DNA from: CAZCZU01 sp964503475
GTDB lineage: Bacteria; Pseudomonadota; Zetaproteobacteria; Mariprofundales; Mariprofundaceae
NCBI GenBank assembly: GCA_964503475.1
Contig: CAZCZU010000037.1
Location: 1 to 25,695, forward strand
Length of the DNA: 25,695 bases
Direction of reading: 5' to 3'
The stretch's first letter is position 1, and each line of letters starts with the position of its first letter. Below the pieces are notes generated by a model. It was given only the letters and a program-made list of their open reading frames with translations. It searched no databases and was not told where the DNA came from. Below are positions 1 through 7,773 of the stretch, one piece after another. A program made the position numbers and the translations under genes.

Positions 1-163
1 GGCCATCCAGCTCACAAGAGATGTCAGGGAGAGGTGGTTCTTTAGAGTGTATTGAGCCAAGCAATACATGTAAGCCGGCTGCGCGAACAAAGTCCTTAAA
101 AATCATTTGTTCGTGAGTCTCTTTGTCGAGATCCTCTGGGGAATTTTTCATAATTGAAAACAT
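1..163 (-). CDS. Unrecognised protein, N-terminal fragment (cut by window edge)
   Basis: An open frame runs leftward off the window edge from ATG at 163-161, giving 54 residues beginning MFSIMKNSPEDLDKETHEQM and ending in a PPLPDISCELDG stretch. An internal ATG at 151-149 is an alternative start, and neither start has a good Shine-Dalgarno. The first 240 bases are about 46% G+C by my count, well below the rest of the window, which hints at recent acquisition. A Pro-Asp-Ile followed by an acidic-Gly turn occurs in some small uncharacterised proteins with nuclease-like folds, but too little is visible to assign a family. It is transcribed divergently from purD. The frame is open and reads like protein, so I think it is a real gene of unknown function. 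Confidence 0.5.
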   Translation of the reverse strand, partial: MFSIMKNSPEDLDKETHEQMIFKDFVRAAGLHVLLGSIHSKEPPLPDISCELDG

Positions 164-281
164 AGGAAAGGATGCAGGCGATGCAAAGTGTTCTTCTAAG
201 CCTGCACAAGTGTTGGAAACTTGGCTAGGGTTCGCGATCCGAATTTGAAGGCCCGCCTTGGGCCATGCGATGGAGATGACG

Positions 282-1556
282 GTGAAAGTACTCGTAGTCG
301 GCGGCGGTGGCCGCGAACATGCCCTCTGCTGGAAGCTGAAACGCTCAGCCTCGGTGAGCGAGGTGGTCTGCGCTCCCGGCAACCCGGGCATCGCCCGCGA
401 TGCACGCTGCGTGCATGTCGGTGCCGAGGATGTCGACGGGCTGCTGGCCCTGGCTAGGTCCGAAAAGCCAGCCCTGGTGGTTGTCGGTCCGGAGGCGCCG
501 CTGGTCAAGGGGCTGGCGGACAAGCTGCGTGGCGAGGGGTTTCCGGTCTATGGCCCGGATCAGGCGGCGGCCGAGCTGGAGGGCAGCAAGTCTTTCTCCA
601 AGGAGCTGATGGCCGAGGCGGGCGTGCCGACGGCACGCTTCGAGGTGCACACCGATGCCGATAAGGCCGAGGCGCTGATTCGTGAGTGGGGTGCCCCGAT
701 TGTTGTGAAGGCTTCGGGCCTGGCGGCCGGTAAGGGCGTCATCGTGGCCCAGGATGTCGAGGAGGCGGTCGAGGCTGCCCGCGACATGCTCTCCGGCAAT
801 TCGTTTGGCGAGGCCGGATCGCAGGTGGTCATCGAGGAGTGCCTGATCGGTGAGGAGGCCTCCTGCCTGTTCCTGGTTTCCGGCGATACCATTCTTCCCC
901 TGGCCTCTTCCCAGGATCACAAGGCATTGCTGGATGGCGACAAGGGCCCGAACACCGGCGGCATGGGCGCCTACTCGCCGGCGCCGTGCGTGACGCCCGC
1001 CGTGGCCGACGAGGTGCTGGAGAAGATTGCCCGCCCGACCATTGAGGCACTGAAGGCACGCGGTATCGAGTTTATCGGCACGCTCTATGCCGGTGTCATG
1101 CTGACAGCCAACGGCCCCAGCACGCTGGAGTTCAACGTGCGCTTCGGTGATCCGGAGTGCCAGCCCTTGATGAGTCGCCTGAAGTCCGACCTGGGCGAGG
1201 TGCTTCTGGCAGCCGCCGAGAAGCGCCTGGCGGGTGTGAAGCTGGAGTGGGATGAGCGCGTCGCCCTTTGTGTGGTGGTCGCATCCGACGGCTACCCGGG
1301 CTCCTTCGAGAAGGGGCAGGCGATCGGCGGGCTGGATGCTGTCGAGGCGGCCGGTGCCACGGTTTTCCACGCCGGTACGGCCGAGAAGGATGGCGCCATC
1401 GTCAACAGCGGTGGCCGCGTGCTGGGTGTGACGGCACTGGGAGCGACGGTGCGCGAGGCACAGCAGTCGGTTTATACGGCACTGGAGAAGCTGGAGTGGC
1501 CGGGCGGTTTCTACCGTCGCGACATCGGCTACCGTGCCGTGGCCCGCGAGAGGTAG
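282..1556 (+). CDS. purD: Phosphoribosylamine--glycine ligase (GARS)
   Basis: PurD joins phosphoribosylamine and glycine using ATP, the second step of de novo purine synthesis in the cytoplasm. The protein starts MKVLVVGGGGREHALCWKL, the typical N-terminal domain opening. It then shows ATP-grasp features: a KASGLAAGKGV segment, NTGGMGAYSP, and an EFNVRFGDPE metal/ATP site. I place the start at GTG 282, because GGAG at 272-275 lies 6 nt upstream and the protein then begins exactly like the family (424 aa, usual length). In-frame starts at TTG 258, ATG 270 and ATG 276 would add residues without a properly spaced ribosome site. It is the first gene of a plus-strand run, 211 nt upstream of purE. 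The family is certain; the exact start is likely. Confidence 0.96.
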   Translation: MKVLVVGGGGREHALCWKLKRSASVSEVVCAPGNPGIARDARCVHVGAEDVDGLLALARSEKPALVVVGPEAPLVKGLADKLRGEGFPVYGPDQAAAELEGSKSFSKELMAEAGVPTARFEVHTDADKAEALIREWGAPIVVKASGLAAGKGVIVAQDVEEAVEAARDMLSGNSFGEAGSQVVIEECLIGEEASCLFLVSGDTILPLASSQDHKALLDGDKGPNTGGMGAYSPAPCVTPAVADEVLEKIARPTIEALKARGIEFIGTLYAGVMLTANGPSTLEFNVRFGDPECQPLMSRLKSDLGEVLLAAAEKRLAGVKLEWDERVALCVVVASDGYPGSFEKGQAIGGLDAVEAAGATVFHAGTAEKDGAIVNSGGRVLGVTALGATVREAQQSVYTALEKLEWPGGFYRRDIGYRAVARER

Positions 1557-1669
1557 TTTGTTTGACCCGTAAAAGGTATGACTCGGGGCCTCCTTTCCCC
1601 TCGCCTTTCGGCGCCTTTCAGGCGTCCAAATTGGCTCCTGCCCTTTTGTCCTGCCTTTTGCTTGGGGTC

Positions 1670-1697
1670 GCGGCATAAAAGCGTGGTTTTATGCCGC
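1670..1697. repeat. 11-bp inverted repeat upstream of purE
   Basis: GCGGCATAAAA at 1670-1680 is repeated inverted as TTTTATGCCGC at 1687-1697, with a 6-nt spacer GCGTGG. It lies in the 211-nt purD-purE gap, which otherwise contains no gene I can see. The AT-rich half faces the loop and no T-run follows, so it is not a standard intrinsic terminator. It could be an operator dyad or an RNA hairpin in the purE leader. Confidence 0.6.
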
Positions 1698-1706
1698 TCG
1701 CTGAAG

Positions 1707-1724
1707 CCGCACATCCATGTGCGG
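1707..1724. repeat. 8-bp inverted repeat directly before the purE ribosome site
   Basis: CCGCACAT at 1707-1714 and ATGTGCGG at 1717-1724 flank CC, forming an almost continuous palindrome 9 nt after the larger inverted repeat. It sits about 30 nt upstream of the AAGGAG ribosome site of purE. A TTGACA at 1733-1738 follows, but no correctly spaced -10 box is visible. Position suggests regulation of purE; no known operator is recognised. Confidence 0.5.
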
Positions 1725-1767
1725 AAAGCGGATTGACAGTTTTATCTTTGTTATCAAGGAGAACATC

Positions 1768-2232
1768 ATGGAAGCGATCAAGGTACTGATTCTGATGGGC
1801 AGCAAGAACGATATGCCGATCATGGAGAAGGCATCGGCGGTACTCGACGAGTACGGCGTAGCCAACAAGACGCTGGTGCGCTCGGCGCATCGTACGCCGG
1901 AAGCCACGGTCAAGGCCGTGAAAGAGGCCGAGGAGGCCGGCTGCCAGGTGTTCATCTGTGCCGCGGGCATGGCTGCGCACCTGGCCGGTGTCGTGGCCTC
2001 GAAGACCATCAAGCCGGTGATCGGTGTGCCGATTGCCTCCGGCGCCCTGCAGGGTAACGATGCGCTGCTCTCCACGGTGATGATGCCGCCCGGTATTCCG
2101 GTGGCGACCGTGGCGATCAATGGCGCCAAGAACGCAGGCCTGCTGGCCGTGCAGATGCTGGCCCAGACCGATGCGGCCCTGGCCGACAAGCTGCTGGCCA
2201 CCCGCGCTGCCGAAGCGATCCCGCAGGACTGA
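1768..2232 (+). CDS. purE: PurE, 5-(carboxyamino)imidazole ribonucleotide mutase / AIR carboxylase
   Basis: PurE makes CAIR in purine synthesis, either by rearranging N5-CAIR (class I, which needs PurK) or by carboxylating AIR with CO2 (class II). The 154-aa protein has the phosphate-binding loop GSKND at residues 11-15, the SAHRTP catalytic segment with His41, and the AAHLAGVVA and NAGLLA motifs. The start at ATG 1768 is supported by AAGGAG at 1756-1761, 6 nt upstream, and by the family-typical opening MEAIKVLILMGSKND. Usual class I proteins read GSxSD; here the second Ser is Asn. No purK follows; a TsaC-like gene does. The family is sure, the mechanistic class is open. Confidence 0.95.
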   Translation: MEAIKVLILMGSKNDMPIMEKASAVLDEYGVANKTLVRSAHRTPEATVKAVKEAEEAGCQVFICAAGMAAHLAGVVASKTIKPVIGVPIASGALQGNDALLSTVMMPPGIPVATVAINGAKNAGLLAVQMLAQTDAALADKLLATRAAEAIPQD

Positions 2233-2244
2233 TCCCTGAATCCG

Positions 2245-2796
2245 ATGGCTGCCCGCCATCACAGCATGGCCGCCGCCCGCATATTGCGGTGTGGCGGCCT
2301 TGTTGCCCACCGCACCTCGACCCTGCCGGGCGTGGCTGCCAGCCCTTTCGATGCAAAGGCCGTGCTTCGCCTGCAGCGCTTCAAGCAGCGTAAGGGTCCG
2401 TTTCTGCTGCTGGCCGACAGCCTGGCTACGGCGATGGCCTGGGCCCGGCCGACGGTGCCGGGACTGCGTCGCATGGCCCGCCAGAGCTGGCCGGGGGCGG
2501 TGACCCTGGTCTTTCCCGGCCGTCCCGGCCTGCCGGCGGTTTGTTATCAGCAGGGCCATGTGGCCATAAGGGTCGATGCCGATCCCGAGACGCGTCGCCT
2601 GGCCCGTCTTGCCGGCGGCCTGCTGCTCTCCACCAGCCTGAACCGGCGTGGCGGGGCGACACAAGTACCCGGTCGCACCACCTTCCTGCGCCTGCATCGC
2701 TGGCTGGACGGACGCATCGCAGCCCCCGCCACAGGGGCGGGAGCGGCATCGCAGATTCACCGGATCGGACGCAGAAAAGCGGTACGCTTGCGCTAA
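2245..2796 (+). CDS. YrdC/Sua5-domain protein, TsaC-like threonylcarbamoyl-AMP synthase
   Basis: YrdC/Sua5 proteins make threonylcarbamoyl-AMP from threonine, bicarbonate and ATP for t6A at position 37 of ANN-decoding tRNAs. The 183-aa product shows the family order: an N-terminal ARILRCGGLVAHRTST segment (usual form: GGVVAYPTET), then SPFDAKAVLRLQRFKQRKG containing the K-x-R-x-x nucleotide-site pattern, WPGAVTLVFPG, VAIRVDAD, and STSLNRRGG where TsaC has STSAN. The YGLG turn after the first Thr is replaced by LPGVA, so it is a divergent member. ATG 2245 lies 12 nt after purE without a clear Shine-Dalgarno, suggesting coupling to purE; ATG 2266 is an alternative. tsaB, another t6A gene, occurs at 6648. 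Domain is secure; TsaC activity is inferred. Confidence 0.8.
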   Translation: MAARHHSMAAARILRCGGLVAHRTSTLPGVAASPFDAKAVLRLQRFKQRKGPFLLLADSLATAMAWARPTVPGLRRMARQSWPGAVTLVFPGRPGLPAVCYQQGHVAIRVDADPETRRLARLAGGLLLSTSLNRRGGATQVPGRTTFLRLHRWLDGRIAAPATGAGAASQIHRIGRRKAVRLR

Positions 2797-2818
2797 ACAG
2801 GGATATTCTGCGCATGAC

Positions 2819-2850
2819 GGGGGGGAATTCGCTGGTTATCATGCCTCCCC
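2819..2850 (+). promoter_or_regulatory. Predicted hairpin abutting the resB start codon
   Basis: Seven G at 2819-2825 can pair with CCTCCCC at 2844-2850 (one G-U wobble), closing a loop that ends directly before the resB ATG at 2851. No normal Shine-Dalgarno is visible at the usual distance. The structure could limit resB translation, but this is inference from base pairing alone. Confidence 0.3.
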
Positions 2851-4536
2851 ATGTCCGCTTTCCTACATAACCTGAAACCCATTTTACTGCGCCTGGGCTC
2901 CATGCCGCTGGCCATCACGCTGCTGGTTGTACTGGCCCTTGCCTCGGTGATCGGCACGGTGCTGCTGCAGAACCAGGAGCAGAACGACTACCTGCAACAG
3001 TTCGGTCCGGTCTGGTACTGGGTGTTCCGTTCGCTCGGTCTGTTCGATATGTACCACACCTGGTGGTTCCTGACCCTGCTCGGAGCCCTGATGGTATCGC
3101 TCTCCGTCTGCCTGTGGCGCAACGTGCCGCGCATGCTCAAGGAGATGCGCAGCCGCAAAATCACCCTCTCCGACAATGCCATGAAGCATATGCAACATGT
3201 GCAGCACATCGACGTGAAGGGCGGCGATGCGCAGGCGATTGCCGACACGGCCGCTGCCAGCCTGAAGGGTTGGGAGACGCTGCACGATGCGGCGGGCGAG
3301 ACGATCTACGTGCGCGCCGACAAGGGGCGCTTCCACAAATGGGGTTATATCCTGGTGCATTCCGCCATCCTGATCATTCTGATCGGCGGCTGGATGAGCG
3401 TGCATTTCGGTTTCCGCGGCAACATGGCCGTGCCGGAAGGGGAGAAGGCAGGCGAGATCTCCTTTACCCAGGGTACCGGAACCGGGCACCTGAAGATGCC
3501 GTTCGAGGTGCGTTGCAACAGCTTTACGATCGATTTCTATCCGACCGGCATGCCGAAGGAGTTCCGCAGTAACCTGACCATCATCGACAATGGCAAGGAG
3601 GCGCTGACCTCCGATATCATCGTCAATAAGCCGATCTACTACAAAGGCGTGCGTATCTATCAGGCCAGTTTCGGCGATGGCGGCTCCAGCGTGAAACTGA
3701 AGCTGTTCCGCATGGATGGCTCGCACAAGGTCGATACCATCGAGAGCCGCGTTTACGACACCTATACCGACAAGGAGACCGGCGTGACCATGCAGTTCAC
3801 CGGTTTCCGCGGCCACAATATCGAGAACATGGCCGAGGCGGGTAAGCCGAAGAACTACGAGGATCTCGGTCCATCGGTCGATTTCATCCTGCGTGGCCCG
3901 GGTCTGAAGCCGGTGAAAATCCGCAGTTTCCTCAACCCCTTTTATATGAATGGGGAAAATCGCGGCAGCTTCATGCAGGTTTCCCTTAGTGGCGATGACA
4001 AGGAGTTCCAGCCGTTTCCGCTCTGGGTCGATTTCAGTAATCCGAAGGAGTGGAATCTGTACGAGGCTTTCATCGGCCATCTGCAGAAGGCCGACCTCTC
4101 CAGGCCGCAGGCCAACCTCAATGCCTTCAAGGCGGCACTGAAGGATGTCTACGGCAACGAGAGGCCGGACAATCTGCAGCAGATCGGCATGCGCACGTTG
4201 CAAGGGGTACAGACCCTGTCGCAGCTGCCATGGCCGTTTATTCCGGTTCTGGATGACTATGAGCAGGTCTACTACACAGGCCTGCAGTTGACCCAGGATC
4301 CGGGCATGAACGTAGTGTGGATCGGCAGTGCACTGCTGGTGATCGGCCTCTGTATCATGTTCTATGTCTCGCATCGCAAGCTCTGGCTGGTGGTGCGTCC
4401 GCGGGGAAGCGGGATCCGGCTCAGTGTAGCCGGCCTGAGCAACCGCAATCCGATGGTCTTTACACGTGAATTTAACGAACTGTTAAGTTCCATCGACCAC
4501 GATGTGCGGGCCTTAAACGAAGGAGGAAACGCATGA
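2851..4536 (+). CDS. resB: ResB/Ccs1, cytochrome c biogenesis System II protein
   Basis: ResB is the partner of CcsA in System II, which carries heme across the inner membrane and attaches it to apocytochromes c. The 561-aa protein has the expected topology: two membrane segments near residues 18-39 and 71-88, a third at about 165-182 containing His170 (VHSAILIILIGG), a long periplasmic domain, and a final segment at about 486-506. The opening LRLGSMPLAITLLVVLALASV is typical of the family and supports the 2851 start. It overlaps ccsA by 4 bases (ATGA), so the two are translationally coupled. The ccdA gene at 17678-18436 supplies reductant to the same pathway. Confidence 0.95.
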   Translation: MSAFLHNLKPILLRLGSMPLAITLLVVLALASVIGTVLLQNQEQNDYLQQFGPVWYWVFRSLGLFDMYHTWWFLTLLGALMVSLSVCLWRNVPRMLKEMRSRKITLSDNAMKHMQHVQHIDVKGGDAQAIADTAAASLKGWETLHDAAGETIYVRADKGRFHKWGYILVHSAILIILIGGWMSVHFGFRGNMAVPEGEKAGEISFTQGTGTGHLKMPFEVRCNSFTIDFYPTGMPKEFRSNLTIIDNGKEALTSDIIVNKPIYYKGVRIYQASFGDGGSSVKLKLFRMDGSHKVDTIESRVYDTYTDKETGVTMQFTGFRGHNIENMAEAGKPKNYEDLGPSVDFILRGPGLKPVKIRSFLNPFYMNGENRGSFMQVSLSGDDKEFQPFPLWVDFSNPKEWNLYEAFIGHLQKADLSRPQANLNAFKAALKDVYGNERPDNLQQIGMRTLQGVQTLSQLPWPFIPVLDDYEQVYYTGLQLTQDPGMNVVWIGSALLVIGLCIMFYVSHRKLWLVVRPRGSGIRLSVAGLSNRNPMVFTREFNELLSSIDHDVRALNEGGNA

Positions 4537-5777
4537 CTGCTACAACCGCCAACGAAGGACTCTGGGAGCATCTGCTCCATGGACGCTTCGCCTATATCCG
4601 CTTCTGGGGCTATATCGGCCTGATTGCCGGAGCTGCTGCCCTGGCCCTGTTCGGCATGGGGGGCTACAACGAAGACAACTACCTGTTCCAACTGTTTACC
4701 ACCCAGGGCATGGCCTGGCTGGGTACCGGTGCCCTGCTGGGCCTGGGTATCGCTGCCATCATGTCCGCCGTCAAACCGGGCGTGATTGGTGCACGTACGC
4801 CGCAGATGCTGGTCTCCTGGCTCGATGGCGCTGCATTGATGCTGATGCTGATGGGCCTGTTTGTCCTGCTTGAGCCGGCCGCTAGTCAGGTCTCGTACGA
4901 GGATCAGTCGAACCTGATCTCCGGCCGCATCATCATGGCCATGAACGTGATCTTCCTCTTCTCGGCCATCTGCTACATCGCGCATCTCTTCGCCCCGGCC
5001 TCGTTCATCGGCGCCATGGGTACGATCAGCGCCTGGGCCGGCGTCTACGCCGGTGGTACGGCACTGCTGCTGCGCTGGTACGAGTCCTACCTGTTCATGG
5101 ACGGCACGATCGGCCATGCCCCGGTCTCGAACCTCTATGAGGTGTTCATCCTGCTCTTCTGTATCACCACCATCATTTATCTGGCCCTGGAGAAGCGGCA
5201 TCAGGCGCGCGCCATGGGTGCCTTTGTGATGCTGCTGGTGGCAGCCGGCGTCTTCTTTGGTATCTGGCTCGATTCGGTCGGCCAGGCCGATATCAAGCCG
5301 CTGGTTCCGGCCCTGCAGTCCTACTGGATGAAGATTCATGTGCCGCTCAACTTTGTCGGCTACGGCTCCTTTGCTGTCGCCTGCGGTGCCGGCATGGCCT
5401 ACCTGGTGCGCCAGACCATCGAGCGCCGCAATCCGGCCTCCAAGGCACTGGCCATCTTCCCGACCCTGGAGCAGCTCGACGGCCTGGCCTACAAGGCCGT
5501 GGCCATCGGTTTCCCGGCCTTCACGCTGGCCACCATTCTCGGTGCTGCCTGGGCGGCCGAGGCATGGGGTGGTTACTGGTCCTGGGATCCGAAGGAGACC
5601 TGGGCCCTGATCGTATGGCTTGTTTACGGTGCCTACCTGCACGTGCGTGTATCGCATGGCTGGGAGGGTCGTACCCTGGCCTGGTGGACGGTGATCGGAT
5701 TTTTCGTCACGGTCTTCTGTTTCCTCGGTGTGAATATGTACCTCTCCGGTCTGCACTCTTACGGCCGTCTGGCCTGA
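4533..5777 (+). CDS. ccsA: CcsA/ResC, cytochrome c heme-handling protein (System II)
   Basis: CcsA is a multi-pass inner-membrane protein of the heme-handling family; with ResB it forms the System II cytochrome c synthetase. The 414-aa product carries the WWD signature WGGYWSWDPKE at residues 345-355, which faces the periplasm and presents heme, with flanking histidines including one in RVSHGW. About eight hydrophobic segments are seen. Its ATG shares ATGA with the resB stop, and GGAGG lies just upstream at the end of resB. This gene is sometimes named ccsB or resC in other genomes. galU begins 10 nt after its stop. Confidence 0.95.
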   Translation: MTATTANEGLWEHLLHGRFAYIRFWGYIGLIAGAAALALFGMGGYNEDNYLFQLFTTQGMAWLGTGALLGLGIAAIMSAVKPGVIGARTPQMLVSWLDGAALMLMLMGLFVLLEPAASQVSYEDQSNLISGRIIMAMNVIFLFSAICYIAHLFAPASFIGAMGTISAWAGVYAGGTALLLRWYESYLFMDGTIGHAPVSNLYEVFILLFCITTIIYLALEKRHQARAMGAFVMLLVAAGVFFGIWLDSVGQADIKPLVPALQSYWMKIHVPLNFVGYGSFAVACGAGMAYLVRQTIERRNPASKALAIFPTLEQLDGLAYKAVAIGFPAFTLATILGAAWAAEAWGGYWSWDPKETWALIVWLVYGAYLHVRVSHGWEGRTLAWWTVIGFFVTVFCFLGVNMYLSGLHSYGRLA

Positions 5778-5787
5778 GGCGCGCCTG

Positions 5788-6651
5788 ATGGGAGGGGAGT
5801 TGCGTAAGGTCGTCTTTCCGGCGGCCGGCATGGGAACACGTTTCCTGCCGGCCACCAAGGCGACCCCGAAAGAGATGCTGACCATCGTCGACAAGCCGCT
5901 GATCCAGTACGGCGTCGAGGAGGCGCTGGCAGCAGGCATGGACGATGTGATCATGGTGACCGGGCGCGGCAAGCGCGCCATCGAGGATCATTTCGACATC
6001 TCGGCCGAGTTGGAGGCCAACCTGCGTGTCGCCGGCAAGGACACCATCTATGAGAAGGTGTCGCGGGTCTCACGTATGGCCAATGTCGCCTATATCCGCC
6101 AGAAGCAGGCGCTGGGGCTGGGGCATGCCGTGCTTTGTGCCGCGCCGTGGGTGGGCGACGAATGTTTCGGCGTATCGCTGGCCGATGAGCTGATCATCGG
6201 CGAGACGCCGGCCATGCAACAGCTGCGTGAAGTGCACGAGCAGACCGGTGCTTCGGTGATCGGTCTGGCTCGCGTGCCGCGCGACGAGGTGCACAAGTAC
6301 GGCATCGTGCAGGCGCGGGAGGAGAATGGCCTGCTACGTCTGGAGGCGATGGTCGAGAAGCCAAAGCCCGCCGATGCTCCTTCCGATCTGGCCATTATCG
6401 GCCGTTATATCTTTACGCCGCGCCTGTTCGACTTCCTGGCCGAAACCGAGTGCGGCGTCGGTGGCGAGATTCAGCTTACCGATGCCATGGCTGCCCTGGC
6501 GCAGGAGGAGCCGGTTTACGGCGTGCTGATCGAAGGCGAACGCTTCGATGCCGGTAATCCGCTCGGCTTCATGCTGGCCAATGCCAGGCTGGGTCTTTCG
6601 CACGAGGAGTACGGCGCTCCGCTGCGCGCAATGCTGCAGCAGATTCTGTGA
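5788..6651 (+). CDS. galU: UTP--glucose-1-phosphate uridylyltransferase
   Basis: GalU makes UDP-glucose from UTP and glucose-1-phosphate for polysaccharide and envelope synthesis. The nucleotidyltransferase signature FPAAGMGTRFLPATKA lies near residues 10-25, followed by KEMLTIVDKPLIQYGVEEA, and GLGHAVLCA and VEKPKP segments occur further on. The 287-aa length is normal. ATG 5788 is given as the start, but TTG 5800 is a fair alternative because GGAGG at 5791-5795 sits 4 nt upstream of it and the protein would begin MRKVVFPAAG like many homologues. It overlaps tsaB by four bases (GTGA). Confidence 0.95.
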   Translation: MGGELRKVVFPAAGMGTRFLPATKATPKEMLTIVDKPLIQYGVEEALAAGMDDVIMVTGRGKRAIEDHFDISAELEANLRVAGKDTIYEKVSRVSRMANVAYIRQKQALGLGHAVLCAAPWVGDECFGVSLADELIIGETPAMQQLREVHEQTGASVIGLARVPRDEVHKYGIVQAREENGLLRLEAMVEKPKPADAPSDLAIIGRYIFTPRLFDFLAETECGVGGEIQLTDAMAALAQEEPVYGVLIEGERFDAGNPLGFMLANARLGLSHEEYGAPLRAMLQQIL

Positions 6652-7292
6652 CCTACCCGCTGCTGGCGCTCGATGTGGCGGCCGGTGCGGCTGCTGCCGC
6701 TTTGCTGGTCGATGCCGACACCATCTACACAGGCGAGAGCGACAGCTCGATTCCCCATTCGCAGAGTATCATGCCCCTGCTGCAGAGGCTGATGGATGAG
6801 GCGAATCTCGCCTGGAACGATCTGGCCATGCTGGCCTATGGCCGGGGACCCGGCTCCTTTACCGGCCTGCGCATCGCCGCGGCCACTCTCTCCGGCATCA
6901 ATGCCTCCCTGAAGTTGCCGATCCTGCATCTCTCCTCGCTGGCCGTAACCGCGGCGCAGTCGCATGCGGATGATCTCTGGGTGCTTGAGGATGCCCGGGC
7001 CGGCGAGGCCTTTGTTGGCCATTACCGTAATGGCGAGGCGCTGCAGCCGGACACCTGCCAGAGCTGGGAGGCGGTGTCAGCGTTATCGCCGGCGGCATTC
7101 GTGGCGCACAACGAACCGGCCACCGAGCTTGCCGGCTGGCAGCGTCAGGAGCTGCAGCTGACACGCCCCGAGGCTCTGACCGCGGTGGTGCAACGCACGC
7201 TTCCACATCATGAACCCGACACGCTGCCCAGGCAGGCCGAGCCGGCCTATCTGCAGCTGTCGCAGGCCGAGAGGAATCTGCAACATGGCTGA
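6648..7292 (+). CDS. tsaB: TsaB, tRNA t6A modification protein
   Basis: TsaB is the ASKHA-fold partner of TsaD in the complex that transfers the threonylcarbamoyl group to adenosine 37 of tRNA. The 214-aa protein begins MTYPLLALDVAAG and contains the hallmark GPGSFTGLRI at residues 67-76, followed by the helix that makes the TsaD interface. GTG 6648 is the start; it shares GTGA with the galU stop codon, so translation is probably coupled. The gene ends inside the start of the phosphatase gene (8-base overlap). A YrdC/TsaC-like gene 4 kb upstream belongs to the same pathway; tsaD and tsaE are not in the window. Confidence 0.92.
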   Translation: MTYPLLALDVAAGAAAAALLVDADTIYTGESDSSIPHSQSIMPLLQRLMDEANLAWNDLAMLAYGRGPGSFTGLRIAAATLSGINASLKLPILHLSSLAVTAAQSHADDLWVLEDARAGEAFVGHYRNGEALQPDTCQSWEAVSALSPAAFVAHNEPATELAGWQRQELQLTRPEALTAVVQRTLPHHEPDTLPRQAEPAYLQLSQAERNLQHG

Positions 7293-7761
7293 ACCGATCA
7301 AGATACTTTTTGTCTGTCTGGGCAATATCTGCCGCTCACCGCTGGCCGAGGTGGTGGTACGTGGGGTGGCCGAAGGGCGCGGCCTGGACGGCAAGTACAG
7401 TTTCACCTCCGCCGGTACCGGCAGCTGGCATATCGGGCATGGCGCCGATCCGCGCTCGGCCGAGACAGCCCGGCGCCACGGCCTCGACCTGAGCGGGCAC
7501 ACGGCGCAGCAGGTGACCGGGCGCAATGTGGGTAACTGGCACTGGTATGTGGCCATGGATCACGATAACCGCGCCGATCTGCTGGCCATGGGCGCGCCGG
7601 AAGAGCGGGTATTGATGATGCGCCAGTTCGAAACGGCCGATGTCGTGCCGGATGTACCCGATCCTTATTATGGTGGGCCGGACGGTTTCGAGGATGCCTA
7701 CCGTATGCTCACCGCCAACGCCGAGCGGCTGCTCGATTATCTCGAATCAAAGCAGGGCTGA
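7285..7761 (+). CDS. Low-molecular-weight protein-tyrosine phosphatase
   Basis: LMW-PTPs hydrolyse phosphotyrosine through a cysteine intermediate. The catalytic P-loop CLGNICRS is at residues 11-18 (Cys11, Arg17), and the general-acid loop DPYYGG lies near the C terminus. The protein is 158 aa, the family norm. ATG 7285 is chosen because it gives the usual N terminus (IKILFVCLGNICRS), and GAGAGG lies just upstream inside tsaB; earlier in-frame starts would add 25 residues read from within tsaB. In many bacteria such enzymes act on exopolysaccharide tyrosine kinases, but none is adjacent here, so the substrate is unknown. It is the last gene of the run and faces a convergent gene 12 nt away. 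Confidence 0.93.
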   Translation: MAEPIKILFVCLGNICRSPLAEVVVRGVAEGRGLDGKYSFTSAGTGSWHIGHGADPRSAETARRHGLDLSGHTAQQVTGRNVGNWHWYVAMDHDNRADLLAMGAPEERVLMMRQFETADVVPDVPDPYYGGPDGFEDAYRMLTANAERLLDYLESKQG

Positions 7762-7773
7762 GTCCTGCAGCGT

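Noticed and set aside
345..1676. Long minus-strand ORF (443 aa) opposite purD
   Set aside because: It mirrors purD codon structure in GC-rich DNA; composition is Gln/His/Arg-rich and shows no family motifs.
1733..1761. TTGACA before purE as a promoter
   Set aside because: A -10 box at proper spacing would fall on the ribosome site (AAGGAG) and has no match to consensus.
4362..5981. Long minus-strand ORF (539 aa) opposite ccsA and galU
   Set aside because: It is a shadow of two clearly recognised genes and has low-complexity Gln/Gly/Asp content.
7752..7768. GCAGG/CCTGC hairpin between the phosphatase and lipoprotein genes as a terminator
   Set aside because: The stem is only 5 bp with no real T-run on either strand.
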